A stretch of 5,648 bases of DNA from Eubacteriales bacterium (lineage in GTDB: Bacteria > Bacillota > Clostridia > JANYKE01): positions 1-5,648 of the forward strand of contig JANYKE010000127.1 of NCBI GenBank assembly GCA_025361685.1, read 5' to 3'. Shown piece by piece: positions 1-5,160 of this stretch; position 1 is the stretch's first letter, and every line of letters begins with the position of its first letter. The notes beneath the pieces are model-generated. The model was not told the DNA's origin, did no database searches, and saw nothing but the letters and a program-made list of their open reading frames with translations. The position numbers were made by a program, and so were the translations under genes.

Positions 1-341
1 TTGAAAAAGATTACCAGTTGTGCGGAATATCCTGTCACGGCAATGATGGCAAGAGATGAAACAAATACCACTACGCAATACTGCCACGCGACATTTAAGA
101 TCAGACCGAAATATGCAATAATTGCAACCGAGACCGGAACAAAGAGCAGTGTCATATTTGATAAAACCAGACTGGTAATTTCTTTTATTGTTTCACGTTT
201 GATTACTCCCGTGCTTAAGAGCGTAAACAAAATCACCATCCCGAGAACGTTCCCCGGGATGGGTATATGAGTTAGCATCCGAATTGTTTCGCCTGCGATA
301 TATATTCCCAGAATGATGGCTGCCTGTTTAATTAATTTCAT
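1..341 (-). CDS. CidA/LrgA-family holin-like membrane protein (3' end outside window)
   Basis: The minus strand is open from an ATG at 341 to the window edge, giving 113 residues that begin MKLIKQAAIILGIYIAGE. An in-frame TAG lies directly before the ATG. The segment HIPIPGNVLGMVILF (about residues 25-39) matches the LPIPGSxxGM signature of the CidA/LrgA family, and SNMTLLFVPVSV (about 61-72) matches the conserved second-helix region. Four hydrophobic segments can be seen, near residues 5-18, 29-45, 63-84 and 88-113. Family members are about 115-150 residues, so nearly all of it is present. Known members are small integral membrane proteins linked to murein hydrolase export, cell lysis control or metabolite (pyruvate) transport, usually paired with a CidB/LrgB partner; that partner would lie just off the left edge. 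There is no good ribosome binding site close to the ATG (GAGG lies 19 nt away), so translation is probably coupled to the upstream DUF1961 gene, 14 nt before it. The choice between CidA and LrgA cannot be made here. Confidence 0.85.
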   Translation of the reverse strand, partial: MKLIKQAAIILGIYIAGETIRMLTHIPIPGNVLGMVILFTLLSTGVIKRETIKEITSLVLSNMTLLFVPVSVAIIAYFGLILNVAWQYCVVVFVSSLAIIAVTGYSAQLVIFF

Positions 342-355
342 CTATTGGTCGCCAA

Positions 356-973
356 TCAATCCTCATTCAATAATTCGTACACTTTTATATCTTCGAAATA
401 CAGTTTAGTTCTCCAAGTTCTAAAACCGACACAGCCTCCGCCGAGCGGATTAGGACTATCGACATCATGGACTTTCTCGCCGTTGATCCAAACTTTAATA
501 TTCTCACCCAACTTTTGAATCTCAATTTTGTAAGGAACGCTAACCTCTGTGCTACGGCTCATGTCTTCAGAAATAAGATTGAAGCCCGGATCTCTTCTCA
601 GCCTTGTCCATCCCGGAATCTTATAGCCATCATTTTTACCTGTGAAAGTAAGAATATGCAGTTGTGACTCTTCATGATACTGATCATATCTGCCTGTAAA
701 TCCTGCATCCGGAAGAAATCCGCCATCTAAAGTCTTTGCCGCAAAAAAGAAATTGATGTTGCCGGCATTTTTGGGAGGTACTGTCATAGCATTAAATTCA
801 ATAAAAATATCAGAAGGCATTTCTTTCCTTACCCAGACAGTCATTCCCGATAGTTCGGATGTAAGATCATCAATATATAATTTGCTATCCTCCACCCACC
901 ATTCGCCATCACCATCCATCGATAAATCTTCTGCGTTTTCAAAATCATTTTCGTAAAACAATTCTTTCTTCAT
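356..973 (-). CDS. DUF1961 (YesU-like) protein with concanavalin-like fold
   Basis: This is a 205-residue protein with no signal peptide or membrane segment, so it is probably cytoplasmic. The pattern resembles Bacillus subtilis YesU/DUF1961: GNINFFFAAKTLDGG (71-85), a YDQYH block (96-100) followed by LHILTF (105-110), the WTRLRRDPGFNL block (122-133), then PYKIEIQKLGENIKVWING (147-165) and GGGCVGFRTW (178-187) ending in FEDIKVYEL. The repeated beta-strand pattern and final FEDIKVYE suggest a lectin-like beta sandwich. The family has no established reaction. YesU lies in the B. subtilis rhamnogalacturonan-use cluster, so a role in carbohydrate binding or processing is plausible but inferred. 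The ATG is preceded by AGGAGGG with a 9-nt gap, and a sigma-A promoter lies upstream. It is the first gene of a unit that continues into the CidA/LrgA-like gene. It diverges from the sulfatase gene, which fits a shared role in glycan use. Confidence 0.75.
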   Translation of the reverse strand: MKKELFYENDFENAEDLSMDGDGEWWVEDSKLYIDDLTSELSGMTVWVRKEMPSDIFIEFNAMTVPPKNAGNINFFFAAKTLDGGFLPDAGFTGRYDQYHEESQLHILTFTGKNDGYKIPGWTRLRRDPGFNLISEDMSRSTEVSVPYKIEIQKLGENIKVWINGEKVHDVDSPNPLGGGCVGFRTWRTKLYFEDIKVYELLNED

Positions 974-982
974 ATAATACAG

Positions 983-989
983 CCCTCCT
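983..989 (-). promoter_or_regulatory. Ribosome binding site of the DUF1961 gene
   Basis: AGGAGGG on the minus strand ends 9 nt before the ATG at 973 and fixes that start. Confidence 0.85.
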
Positions 990-1026
990 ATTATGAGTAA
1001 ATTTCTAGTAAAATATTACCACAGAT

Positions 1027-1055
1027 ATTATACACCATGCTTTTCGAATAATCAA
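1027..1055 (-). promoter_or_regulatory. Sigma-A promoter for the DUF1961-cidA-like unit
   Basis: On the minus strand TTGATT (1055-1050) is followed after exactly 17 nt by a perfect TATAAT (1032-1027). The expected start is near base 1020, leaving a leader of about 47 nt that contains the AGGAGGG site. I saw no obvious hairpin or riboswitch in that leader. Confidence 0.75.
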
Positions 1056-1073
1056 AAATTATTTAATGATGCT

Positions 1074-1098
1074 GCATATTTAGCATATTGTTGCATAT
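1074..1098. promoter_or_regulatory. Candidate operator: three GCATAT repeats between divergent promoters
   Basis: GCATAT occurs at 1074-1079, 1083-1088 and 1093-1098, all in the same orientation, with start-to-start steps of 9 and 10 bp. That is close to one helical turn, so all three face nearly the same side of the DNA. The third copy overlaps the -35 hexamer of the sulfatase promoter, and the cluster lies 18-43 bp upstream of the -35 of the opposite promoter. Direct repeats touching a -35 are typical of activator sites such as those of AraC-type regulators. The AT-rich setting makes chance copies possible, and no regulator gene is in the window. Confidence 0.45.
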
Positions 1099-1119
1099 CA
1101 CAAAAATAAAACATATAAT
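1091..1119 (+). promoter_or_regulatory. Sigma-A promoter of the sulfatase gene
   Basis: TTGCAT (1091-1096) is followed after 17 nt by a perfect TATAAT (1114-1119). The start would be near 1126, giving a leader of about 30 nt that carries the AGGAGG site. Confidence 0.75.
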
Positions 1120-1145
1120 TATATTAAACAGATTAATAATTATTC

Positions 1146-1151
1146 AGGAGG
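1146..1151 (+). promoter_or_regulatory. Ribosome binding site deciding the sulfatase start
   Basis: A perfect AGGAGG precedes two tandem GTG codons at 1155 and 1158. The gap is 3 nt to the first and 6 nt to the second, so 1158 is the more likely start; the protein differs by one residue. Confidence 0.8.
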
Positions 1152-1157
1152 CTTGTG

Positions 1158-2618
1158 GTGAACAAAAAAACTAATGTAGTATTTATACTTTCGGACGACC
1201 AAGGGTATTGGACTTTGGGATGCGGAGGCAACAATGATATCAGGACTCCGAATCTTGACAGGCTTGCCTCTGAAGGAATCAGATTTGATAACTTTTTTTG
1301 CTCGTCGCCCGTGTGCTCTCCGGCTAGGGCAACTTTGCTTACCGGACGGATTCCTTCGCAGCATGGAGTGCTTGATTGGATAAGCCTTGGCGGAGGGTCG
1401 CCGCAAATTAATCCTCCCGAAATAGAATACCTTGAAGGGCAGACCGGATACACTGATATTCTTGCTGCCAATGGTTACACTTGCGGACTCAGTGGCAAAT
1501 GGCATCTTGGTGCAAGTTATAAAAAACAAAAGAGCTTTTCACATTGGTTCACATTCTATGCCGGCTCTAGCAAATACTATGATGCCAACGTAATTGTTGA
1601 TGGTGAAGAAGTTCAGTCAAAGGGATACCTCACTGATTTAATTGCCGATGATGCAATCGAATTTATCGACACGCATGCCGGTGACGACAATCCTTTTTAT
1701 GCAAGCGTAAACTTCAATGCACCTCACAGACCCTGGGGCGGTAATCATCCTCAAGAGGTTATTGATTCATACGATGACTGTGATTTTAAATCTTGTCCGC
1801 AGGGCGAACCGCATCCTTGGCTCACACCTTGGGGCGGTGAGCATGACCAAACTCCGCCGAAAGAAAATTTAAAAGGATATTTTGCTGCAATCACTTGTAT
1901 GGATGCAGCAATCGGTCGCATCATTGACAAAATAAATGAACTTGGAATCAGAGAAGACACCTTGATTATTTTCTCGAGCGACAATGGTTTTAATTGCGGA
2001 CACCATGGAATCTGGGGCAAAGGTAACGGGACATTTCCGCAAAATATGTATGACACTTCTGTAAAGGTTCCCGCCATTTTCAGCCATAAAGGAACAATTT
2101 CCGAGGGAGTTGTATGCGAAGATCTCGTGAGCGGTTATGATTTTATGCCAACTCTGATTGAATATCTCGGAGTCGAAAGCGCGCAATATGACGAGCTGTC
2201 AAAAACTCTTCCAGGTCGAAGCTTTGTACCAATCCTTTTCGGAAACGAAAATCCTAACAGGAAAAATATTGTTGTTTATGATGAGTACGGTTCAACGAGA
2301 ATGATTCGCACTAAGGAATGGAAATACGTTCACAGATATCCGTTCGGACCTAACGAATTATATGATCTGGTAAATGATCCCGGCGAAAATATTAATCTTT
2401 TTTCGGATGAGAGCAAAGCTGATGTGATTGTCGAGATGCGCGCGAATATGGAAGACTGGTTCTTCCAATATGTTGATCCCGCTTTGGATGGGCGCATTCA
2501 TGGCATTATTGGCAACGGACAACATGCAAAACTTGGCGACAAATCAAACGGCAAAGCCAACTTTGATTGCGATGGCGAAATCGATCGACCAAAGTTTTTA
2601 TGGTTTGATAAATTTTAA
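1158..2618 (+). CDS. Cytoplasmic sulfatase, Cys-type (sulfatase-like hydrolase)
   Basis: This is a complete type I sulfatase of 486 residues that hydrolyses sulfate esters. Numbering is from the GTG at 1158. Asp13-Asp14 in LSDDQGY supply metal ligands. Cys53 in CSPARATLLTGR is the residue converted to formylglycine, with Arg57 of the C-x-P-x-R motif intact. Lys114 and His116 in GKWHLG, His190 in APHRPWGG, Asp275-Asn276 in SSDNG and Lys288 in WGKG fill the remaining positions expected in the family's active site. The C-terminal part contains the usual RTKEWKYV...ELYDLVNDPGE block (about 384-410). The Cys form needs a maturase, usually the radical-SAM anSME in anaerobes, and none is in this window. 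There is no signal peptide, so the substrate is probably a small sulfated sugar or other sulfate ester already imported; the sequence does not say which. It has its own promoter, diverges from the DUF1961 unit and converges on queT with a 12-bp gap. Confidence 0.93.
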   Translation: MNKKTNVVFILSDDQGYWTLGCGGNNDIRTPNLDRLASEGIRFDNFFCSSPVCSPARATLLTGRIPSQHGVLDWISLGGGSPQINPPEIEYLEGQTGYTDILAANGYTCGLSGKWHLGASYKKQKSFSHWFTFYAGSSKYYDANVIVDGEEVQSKGYLTDLIADDAIEFIDTHAGDDNPFYASVNFNAPHRPWGGNHPQEVIDSYDDCDFKSCPQGEPHPWLTPWGGEHDQTPPKENLKGYFAAITCMDAAIGRIIDKINELGIREDTLIIFSSDNGFNCGHHGIWGKGNGTFPQNMYDTSVKVPAIFSHKGTISEGVVCEDLVSGYDFMPTLIEYLGVESAQYDELSKTLPGRSFVPILFGNENPNRKNIVVYDEYGSTRMIRTKEWKYVHRYPFGPNELYDLVNDPGENINLFSDESKADVIVEMRANMEDWFFQYVDPALDGRIHGIIGNGQHAKLGDKSNGKANFDCDGEIDRPKFLWFDKF

Positions 2619-2630
2619 TAATAATAAATA

Positions 2631-3224
2631 TTATTTTCGAATTTTTAGAGCGTCCAAGCTGTCTTTATTTGTAATCAAATACATGAAGAGCGGGACGCTT
2701 ATTAATGTTACCACGACAAATTCTCCGAGTGCGATAAAAAATGTTGCCGGCCAAAATGTCTCGCCAATCCCAACAAAGAAAATTAATTCAAATGCGATTA
2801 TGATTGCCGAGACAGATGTCCACAAGCTTGCAACAGTAAGGAACACCGCCAGCGCACGCTTCTCACCTAGAACTTTGTACCCTGTATTTGGCAAATCTCT
2901 TTTGCTCAATTGAAATTTTAGCAGATAATATTTTCTTGTGATGATTATCATAACGATTGCAAAGGTGCTGGCTAATGTTCCAAATATCGCATCGATGATT
3001 CCGCCCGGTCCAAACAAGTTGGCCATAAAGCAGCCGATGATGAGTCCCGGCGCATAAAACGGATCTACGAAAGCAAGCAAAACCAAAACCTCTGAAATTC
3101 TAAATTGAACCATGCCATAACTTATCGGCGCACCCGCAACTGTCATCGCAAAATACAACGCCGCAACCATCGCGTTAACCGCAATTACAACAGCACGAAA
3201 TTTTAACCTTTTTCTCTTCTCCAA
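2631..3224 (-). CDS. queT: QueT family queuosine-precursor transporter (ECF S component)
   Basis: This is a 197-residue, strongly hydrophobic protein of the QueT (formerly DUF988) family. The hallmark block is APISYGMVQFRISEVLVLL (about 32-50), followed by DPFYAPGLIIGCFMANLF (about 54-71) and IIDAIFGTLAST (about 76-87). Further membrane helices lie near 88-96, 127-150 and 157-183. QueT proteins are the substrate-binding subunits of ECF transporters and are assigned to uptake of queuosine precursors such as preQ1 for tRNA modification; the energising ECF module is normally shared and encoded elsewhere. The start is TTG at 3224, fixed by AGGAGG 8 nt upstream and by the basic N-terminus MEKRKRLKFR before helix 1. 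A preQ1 riboswitch covers the ribosome binding site, so expression should fall when preQ1 is plentiful. It appears to be monocistronic, and its 3' end faces the sulfatase gene. Confidence 0.92.
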   Translation of the reverse strand: MEKRKRLKFRAVVIAVNAMVAALYFAMTVAGAPISYGMVQFRISEVLVLLAFVDPFYAPGLIIGCFMANLFGPGGIIDAIFGTLASTFAIVMIIITRKYYLLKFQLSKRDLPNTGYKVLGEKRALAVFLTVASLWTSVSAIIIAFELIFFVGIGETFWPATFFIALGEFVVVTLISVPLFMYLITNKDSLDALKIRK

Positions 3225-3232
3225 AATATAAT

Positions 3233-3238
3233 CCTCCT
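3233..3238 (-). promoter_or_regulatory. Ribosome binding site of queT, partly inside the riboswitch
   Basis: AGGAGG lies 8 nt before the TTG at 3224 and decides that start. Its first three bases (AGG) belong to pseudoknot strand P2 of the preQ1 riboswitch. Confidence 0.85.
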
Positions 3239-3274
3239 TGTTTTTTTAATTTGTGGTTATCAAGGTAACACAAA
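3236..3274 (-). ncRNA. PreQ1-I riboswitch controlling queT translation
   Basis: Read on the minus strand, stem P1 is TTTGTG (3274-3269) pairing with CACAAA (3255-3250), closing a 13-nt loop. The loop part CCTTG (3265-3261) is the exact complement of CAAGG (3240-3236), which lies after a 9-nt A-rich tail (TTAAAAAAA). This gives the H-type pseudoknot of class I preQ1 aptamers. The ATAAC just before the 3' P1 arm and the 9-nt A-rich tail before CAAGG closely match the Thermoanaerobacter tengcongensis aptamer as I recall it, including the position of the ligand-contacting C. The P2 strand CAAGG overlaps the Shine-Dalgarno AAGGAGG, so ligand binding should hide the ribosome site and lower translation. 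The gene downstream, queT, is a known preQ1-regulated family. Confidence 0.87.
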
Positions 3275-3284
3275 ATACTTTTTT

Positions 3285-3313
3285 AGTTTATCGCAGTTAA
3301 TCGTATAAGTCAA
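3285..3313 (-). promoter_or_regulatory. Sigma-A promoter of queT
   Basis: On the minus strand TTGACT (3313-3308) and TAAACT (3290-3285) are separated by exactly 17 nt. The start would fall near 3278, about 4 nt before stem P1 of the riboswitch, which is where class I preQ1 aptamers commonly begin. The -35 hexamer lies inside the last codons of the broken SLH reading frame. Confidence 0.65.
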
Positions 3314-3500
3314 CGAATTCGGGCACCGGTGTTGGAGATGGCGTCGGGGTAGGCGGCGGTGTCCATCCCGGTGGGGTAGGTGTTGGTATCGGAGTAGGTG
3401 TTGGTGTCGGAGTTGAAGTCGGCGTTGAAGTCGGAGTCGGAGTTGGAGAAGAGGTATTAGTAGGTAGATCACCTAATTCGTACATTCCGCTATCCGCGTG
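3297..3500 (-). pseudogene. Remnant of an SLH surface protein: domain end, Pro-Thr linker, SLH start
   Basis: The frame is open from the inner edge of the mobile-element remnant to a TAA at 3297. It reads HADSGMYELGDLPTNTSS, then about 40 residues of Pro-Thr-rich repeats, then PVPEFVDLYD and a stop. The YELGDLP stretch resembles the end of the discoidin-like domain in the neighbouring SLH protein (FTELGFNEP). FVDLYD resembles the opening of an SLH domain (FSDIVNHWA in the neighbour), cut off just before the expected HWA. The ATG at 3485 has no convincing ribosome site, so I do not regard the 62-residue frame from it as a working gene. The best reading is the leftover C-terminal middle of a paralogous surface protein that lost its front to the element and its SLH domains to a stop or deletion. 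A very short secreted-type peptide is the alternative, but there is no signal sequence. Confidence 0.6.
3324..3447 (-). repeat. Pro-Thr linker minisatellite
   Basis: A degenerate 6-bp periodic tract (CCNACN on the minus strand, seen as GTNGGN on the plus strand) encodes alternating Pro-Thr, with some Ser-Thr-Pro units. A longer unit GTCGGNGTTGAA is repeated in tandem near 3409-3432. Such tracts are flexible wall linkers and can change in copy number by slippage. Confidence 0.8.
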
Positions 3501-3502
3501 AT

Positions 3503-3645
3503 TGAAACCTGTTCATTTTTTGCAACACTTTTCTAATGCCTATTTTACTGCTTTGTATTACGGATTTCAACTATCATTTCAACAACATTTTTCCCTTATT
3601 ATATCGTACACTTGGAAAAGCGTCTACATTTTTTGACAGGTTCCA
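3503..3645. mobile_element. 143-bp IS remnant or MITE with terminal inverted repeats
   Basis: The left end TGAAACCTGTTCATTTTTTG (from 3503) and the right end, read on the minus strand from 3645, TGGAACCTGTCAAAAAATG are imperfect inverted repeats. The first eleven bases match at ten positions, and weaker similarity continues to about base 24 (TGCAACAC against TGTAGAC). The TG...CA ends are typical of IS3-type elements. The interior is AT-rich with several stops and no transposase reading frame. I see no convincing target-site duplication (flanks GTGAT and TTATT), so it may be an internally deleted IS that later suffered a flanking rearrangement. It begins at the base after the stop codon of the SLH gene and ends where the SLH remnant begins. 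Confidence 0.5.
3598..3626 (-). promoter_or_regulatory. Candidate promoter inside the element, directed toward queT
   Basis: On the minus strand TAGACG (3626-3621) and a perfect TATAAT (3603-3598) are 17 nt apart. It may be the former transposase promoter. If active it would read through the remnant toward queT. Confidence 0.4.
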
Positions 3646-5160
3646 TTATTTGGTATCATTAATCTGCTTTGCAACTTTTGCCTTGACTGCGTCTGAAAGA
3701 AGCTTACACACCTCGCCACGCTTAACCTCGTTTGTAGGCTTGAATGTTGTCTTTCCATTTTCCGAATAGCCTTTAACAATTCCTTCTCTGACCAGCATTG
3801 CAACTGAAGCCTTCGCATAATCTGCTATTTCTCCCCGATCGCCGAATTGTGACAAAATTAATTTAGTTTCACTTTCAGTTGGCAATACGAAGTTTTGCAC
3901 CTTGACAAGCGCTCGCGCAATTGCAGTTGCTGCATCTTGTCTTGTGATTGGCAAATCAATGCCAAATTGTATGTCGCTAATTCCGTTCAACACTCCATAT
4001 TCTTTTGCCGCAGCGATATAAGAGGTATACCATGCATCCGGTCTCACATCATTAAATAAGTTTACGCTGCCATAAGGATTGTCGTATAAATATGTTGCCA
4101 ACGTAATCATCTTCGCAAATTCTTGTCTTTGAATTGAGTTTTCAGGTCGAAAGGTTCCATCTGAATATCCACTTACAACAACCCCTGTTGATTGTTCCGT
4201 CACATATTCCTTTGCCCAATGATTTACAATATCAGAAAATGTATTGCCTGAGGGTTCATTAAATCCCAATTCAGTAAAAGACACCCCTTGCCAATTTATT
4301 GGGTCATTGCTGCCATATCCGACGACCTTGACGTACTTTGCAGTAACAGGTTTTTCAAAAAAATAGTATCCCAAATAGTTTATTCTTTCACCCGATCTTC
4401 CGTAATCATAAGCACCAATTTCAAATTGCGGGGCTGCAAAGCATTTCATTTCCTGCGTTGTCCCATCAAAATTTTTGTAGGTTCTGTTTTTAAATTGTCC
4501 GATGGAAAATGGGCTTTCTGCACCTTGCGCCGGACTGTTAATATTTATTTCGTCATAAGCCTTAATAAATTGTGTCGGATATGGTAATGGATTTTTTTCC
4601 ATTTCGTTCGAGCTTTTTTCGAAAATATTTTTGTAAGTTGATGAATCGATGACCAAGTCTTTTGCATATTCATATGGCAGCTTCGGCTGTGCCATCATTG
4701 CATTGCATTGACATCCTTGATTGGTATCTCCGACTTCCTCCCAATCTATTCCATCCTTTGAAACAAGCATTCTGAAATAGCTGGAAAACTTGTTGGCACT
4801 GGAAGTTCCTACCCTGAAAGATCCTATTATTTTTTGACTGTCAAATATTATCGTAAATGAAGGAATAATTGGATCAGTACCCACATTAAATCCATAGCTG
4901 TTGCTCCAGCCATCATTAATATATTTACGTGTTCCTGATTTTGCCCCAAATCCAATTACATTTTTTGGTTCATACATGATATTAGGTCCGAGCAAAAAAG
5001 TTTCAGGATAATTCGAATAATTTGTTATATCCTTTGCATATATAATGTTGTCAACCGACGAAAGATTATTTTCATTAAAAGCTGAGGCATTAATTATTGA
5101 TAATGTCGATATAGTAATTGTGATGAGCAAAGTAATTCCAACAGCTTTCAAGGTTGCCAT
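3646..5160 (-). CDS. Exported discoidin-like protein with three C-terminal SLH domains
   Basis: This is a 504-residue surface protein. Residues 1-27 form a signal peptide (hydrophobic core ITLLITITISTLSII, likely cut after NASA). Residues about 58-300 look like an F5/8 type C (discoidin) beta sandwich. Its first half carries INDGWSNSYG and FTIIFDSQKIIGSFRVG (102-118), plus VSKDGIDWEEVGD (133-145). Its end is YYFFEKPVTAKYVKVVGYG (265-283), then GVSFTELGF (292-300). A region of about 115 residues (147-262) with a Cys-Gln-Cys at 150-152 separates the halves and is larger than usual. Three SLH domains follow, starting near 308 (FSDIVNHWAKEYV), 369 (FNDVRPDAWY) and 439 (FGDRGEIADYAK), which would attach the protein non-covalently to secondary cell-wall polymer. 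The likely role is binding a carbohydrate or other surface ligand; no catalytic motif is recognised. AAGGAG lies 13 nt before the ATG, a long gap. The gene overlaps the preceding one by 13 bp, so translational coupling is likely. The stop abuts the mobile-element remnant. Confidence 0.85.
   Translation of the reverse strand: MATLKAVGITLLITITISTLSIINASAFNENNLSSVDNIIYAKDITNYSNYPETFLLGPNIMYEPKNVIGFGAKSGTRKYINDGWSNSYGFNVGTDPIIPSFTIIFDSQKIIGSFRVGTSSANKFSSYFRMLVSKDGIDWEEVGDTNQGCQCNAMMAQPKLPYEYAKDLVIDSSTYKNIFEKSSNEMEKNPLPYPTQFIKAYDEININSPAQGAESPFSIGQFKNRTYKNFDGTTQEMKCFAAPQFEIGAYDYGRSGERINYLGYYFFEKPVTAKYVKVVGYGSNDPINWQGVSFTELGFNEPSGNTFSDIVNHWAKEYVTEQSTGVVVSGYSDGTFRPENSIQRQEFAKMITLATYLYDNPYGSVNLFNDVRPDAWYTSYIAAAKEYGVLNGISDIQFGIDLPITRQDAATAIARALVKVQNFVLPTESETKLILSQFGDRGEIADYAKASVAMLVREGIVKGYSENGKTTFKPTNEVKRGEVCKLLSDAVKAKVAKQINDTK

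Noticed and set aside
1..270. Plus-strand frame of 89 residues starting at base 1
   Set aside because: It is antisense to the CidA/LrgA-like gene, whose protein has a clear family signature; the plus-strand product has no recognisable feature.
974..1026. Riboswitch or attenuator in the DUF1961 leader
   Set aside because: The leader is short, about 47 nt, AT-rich and without an evident stem-loop.
1133..1529. Two minus-strand frames over the sulfatase start
   Set aside because: They are antisense to the conserved sulfatase active-site region, have basic, low-credibility composition and no ribosome sites.
2620..2635. All-AT inverted repeat as an intrinsic terminator
   Set aside because: There are no GC pairs in the stem and only a 2-nt loop, so a stable terminator hairpin is unlikely.
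2428..2913. Plus-strand frame of 161 residues spanning the sulfatase end and queT
   Set aside because: It crosses two well-supported genes in other frames and resembles neither family; it is a shadow.
3324..3447. The periodic tract as a CRISPR array
   Set aside because: The period is about 6 bp with no spacers; it is a coding Pro-Thr repeat.
3260..3472. Minus-strand Leu/Arg-rich frame over the Pro-Thr tract
   Set aside because: It is the other-frame reading of the same hexamer repeat, and its end runs into the riboswitch.
3297..3485. The 62-residue Pro-Thr protein as a functional gene
   Set aside because: There is no signal peptide or convincing ribosome site, and it ends in the first six residues of an SLH-like domain; a remnant explains it better.
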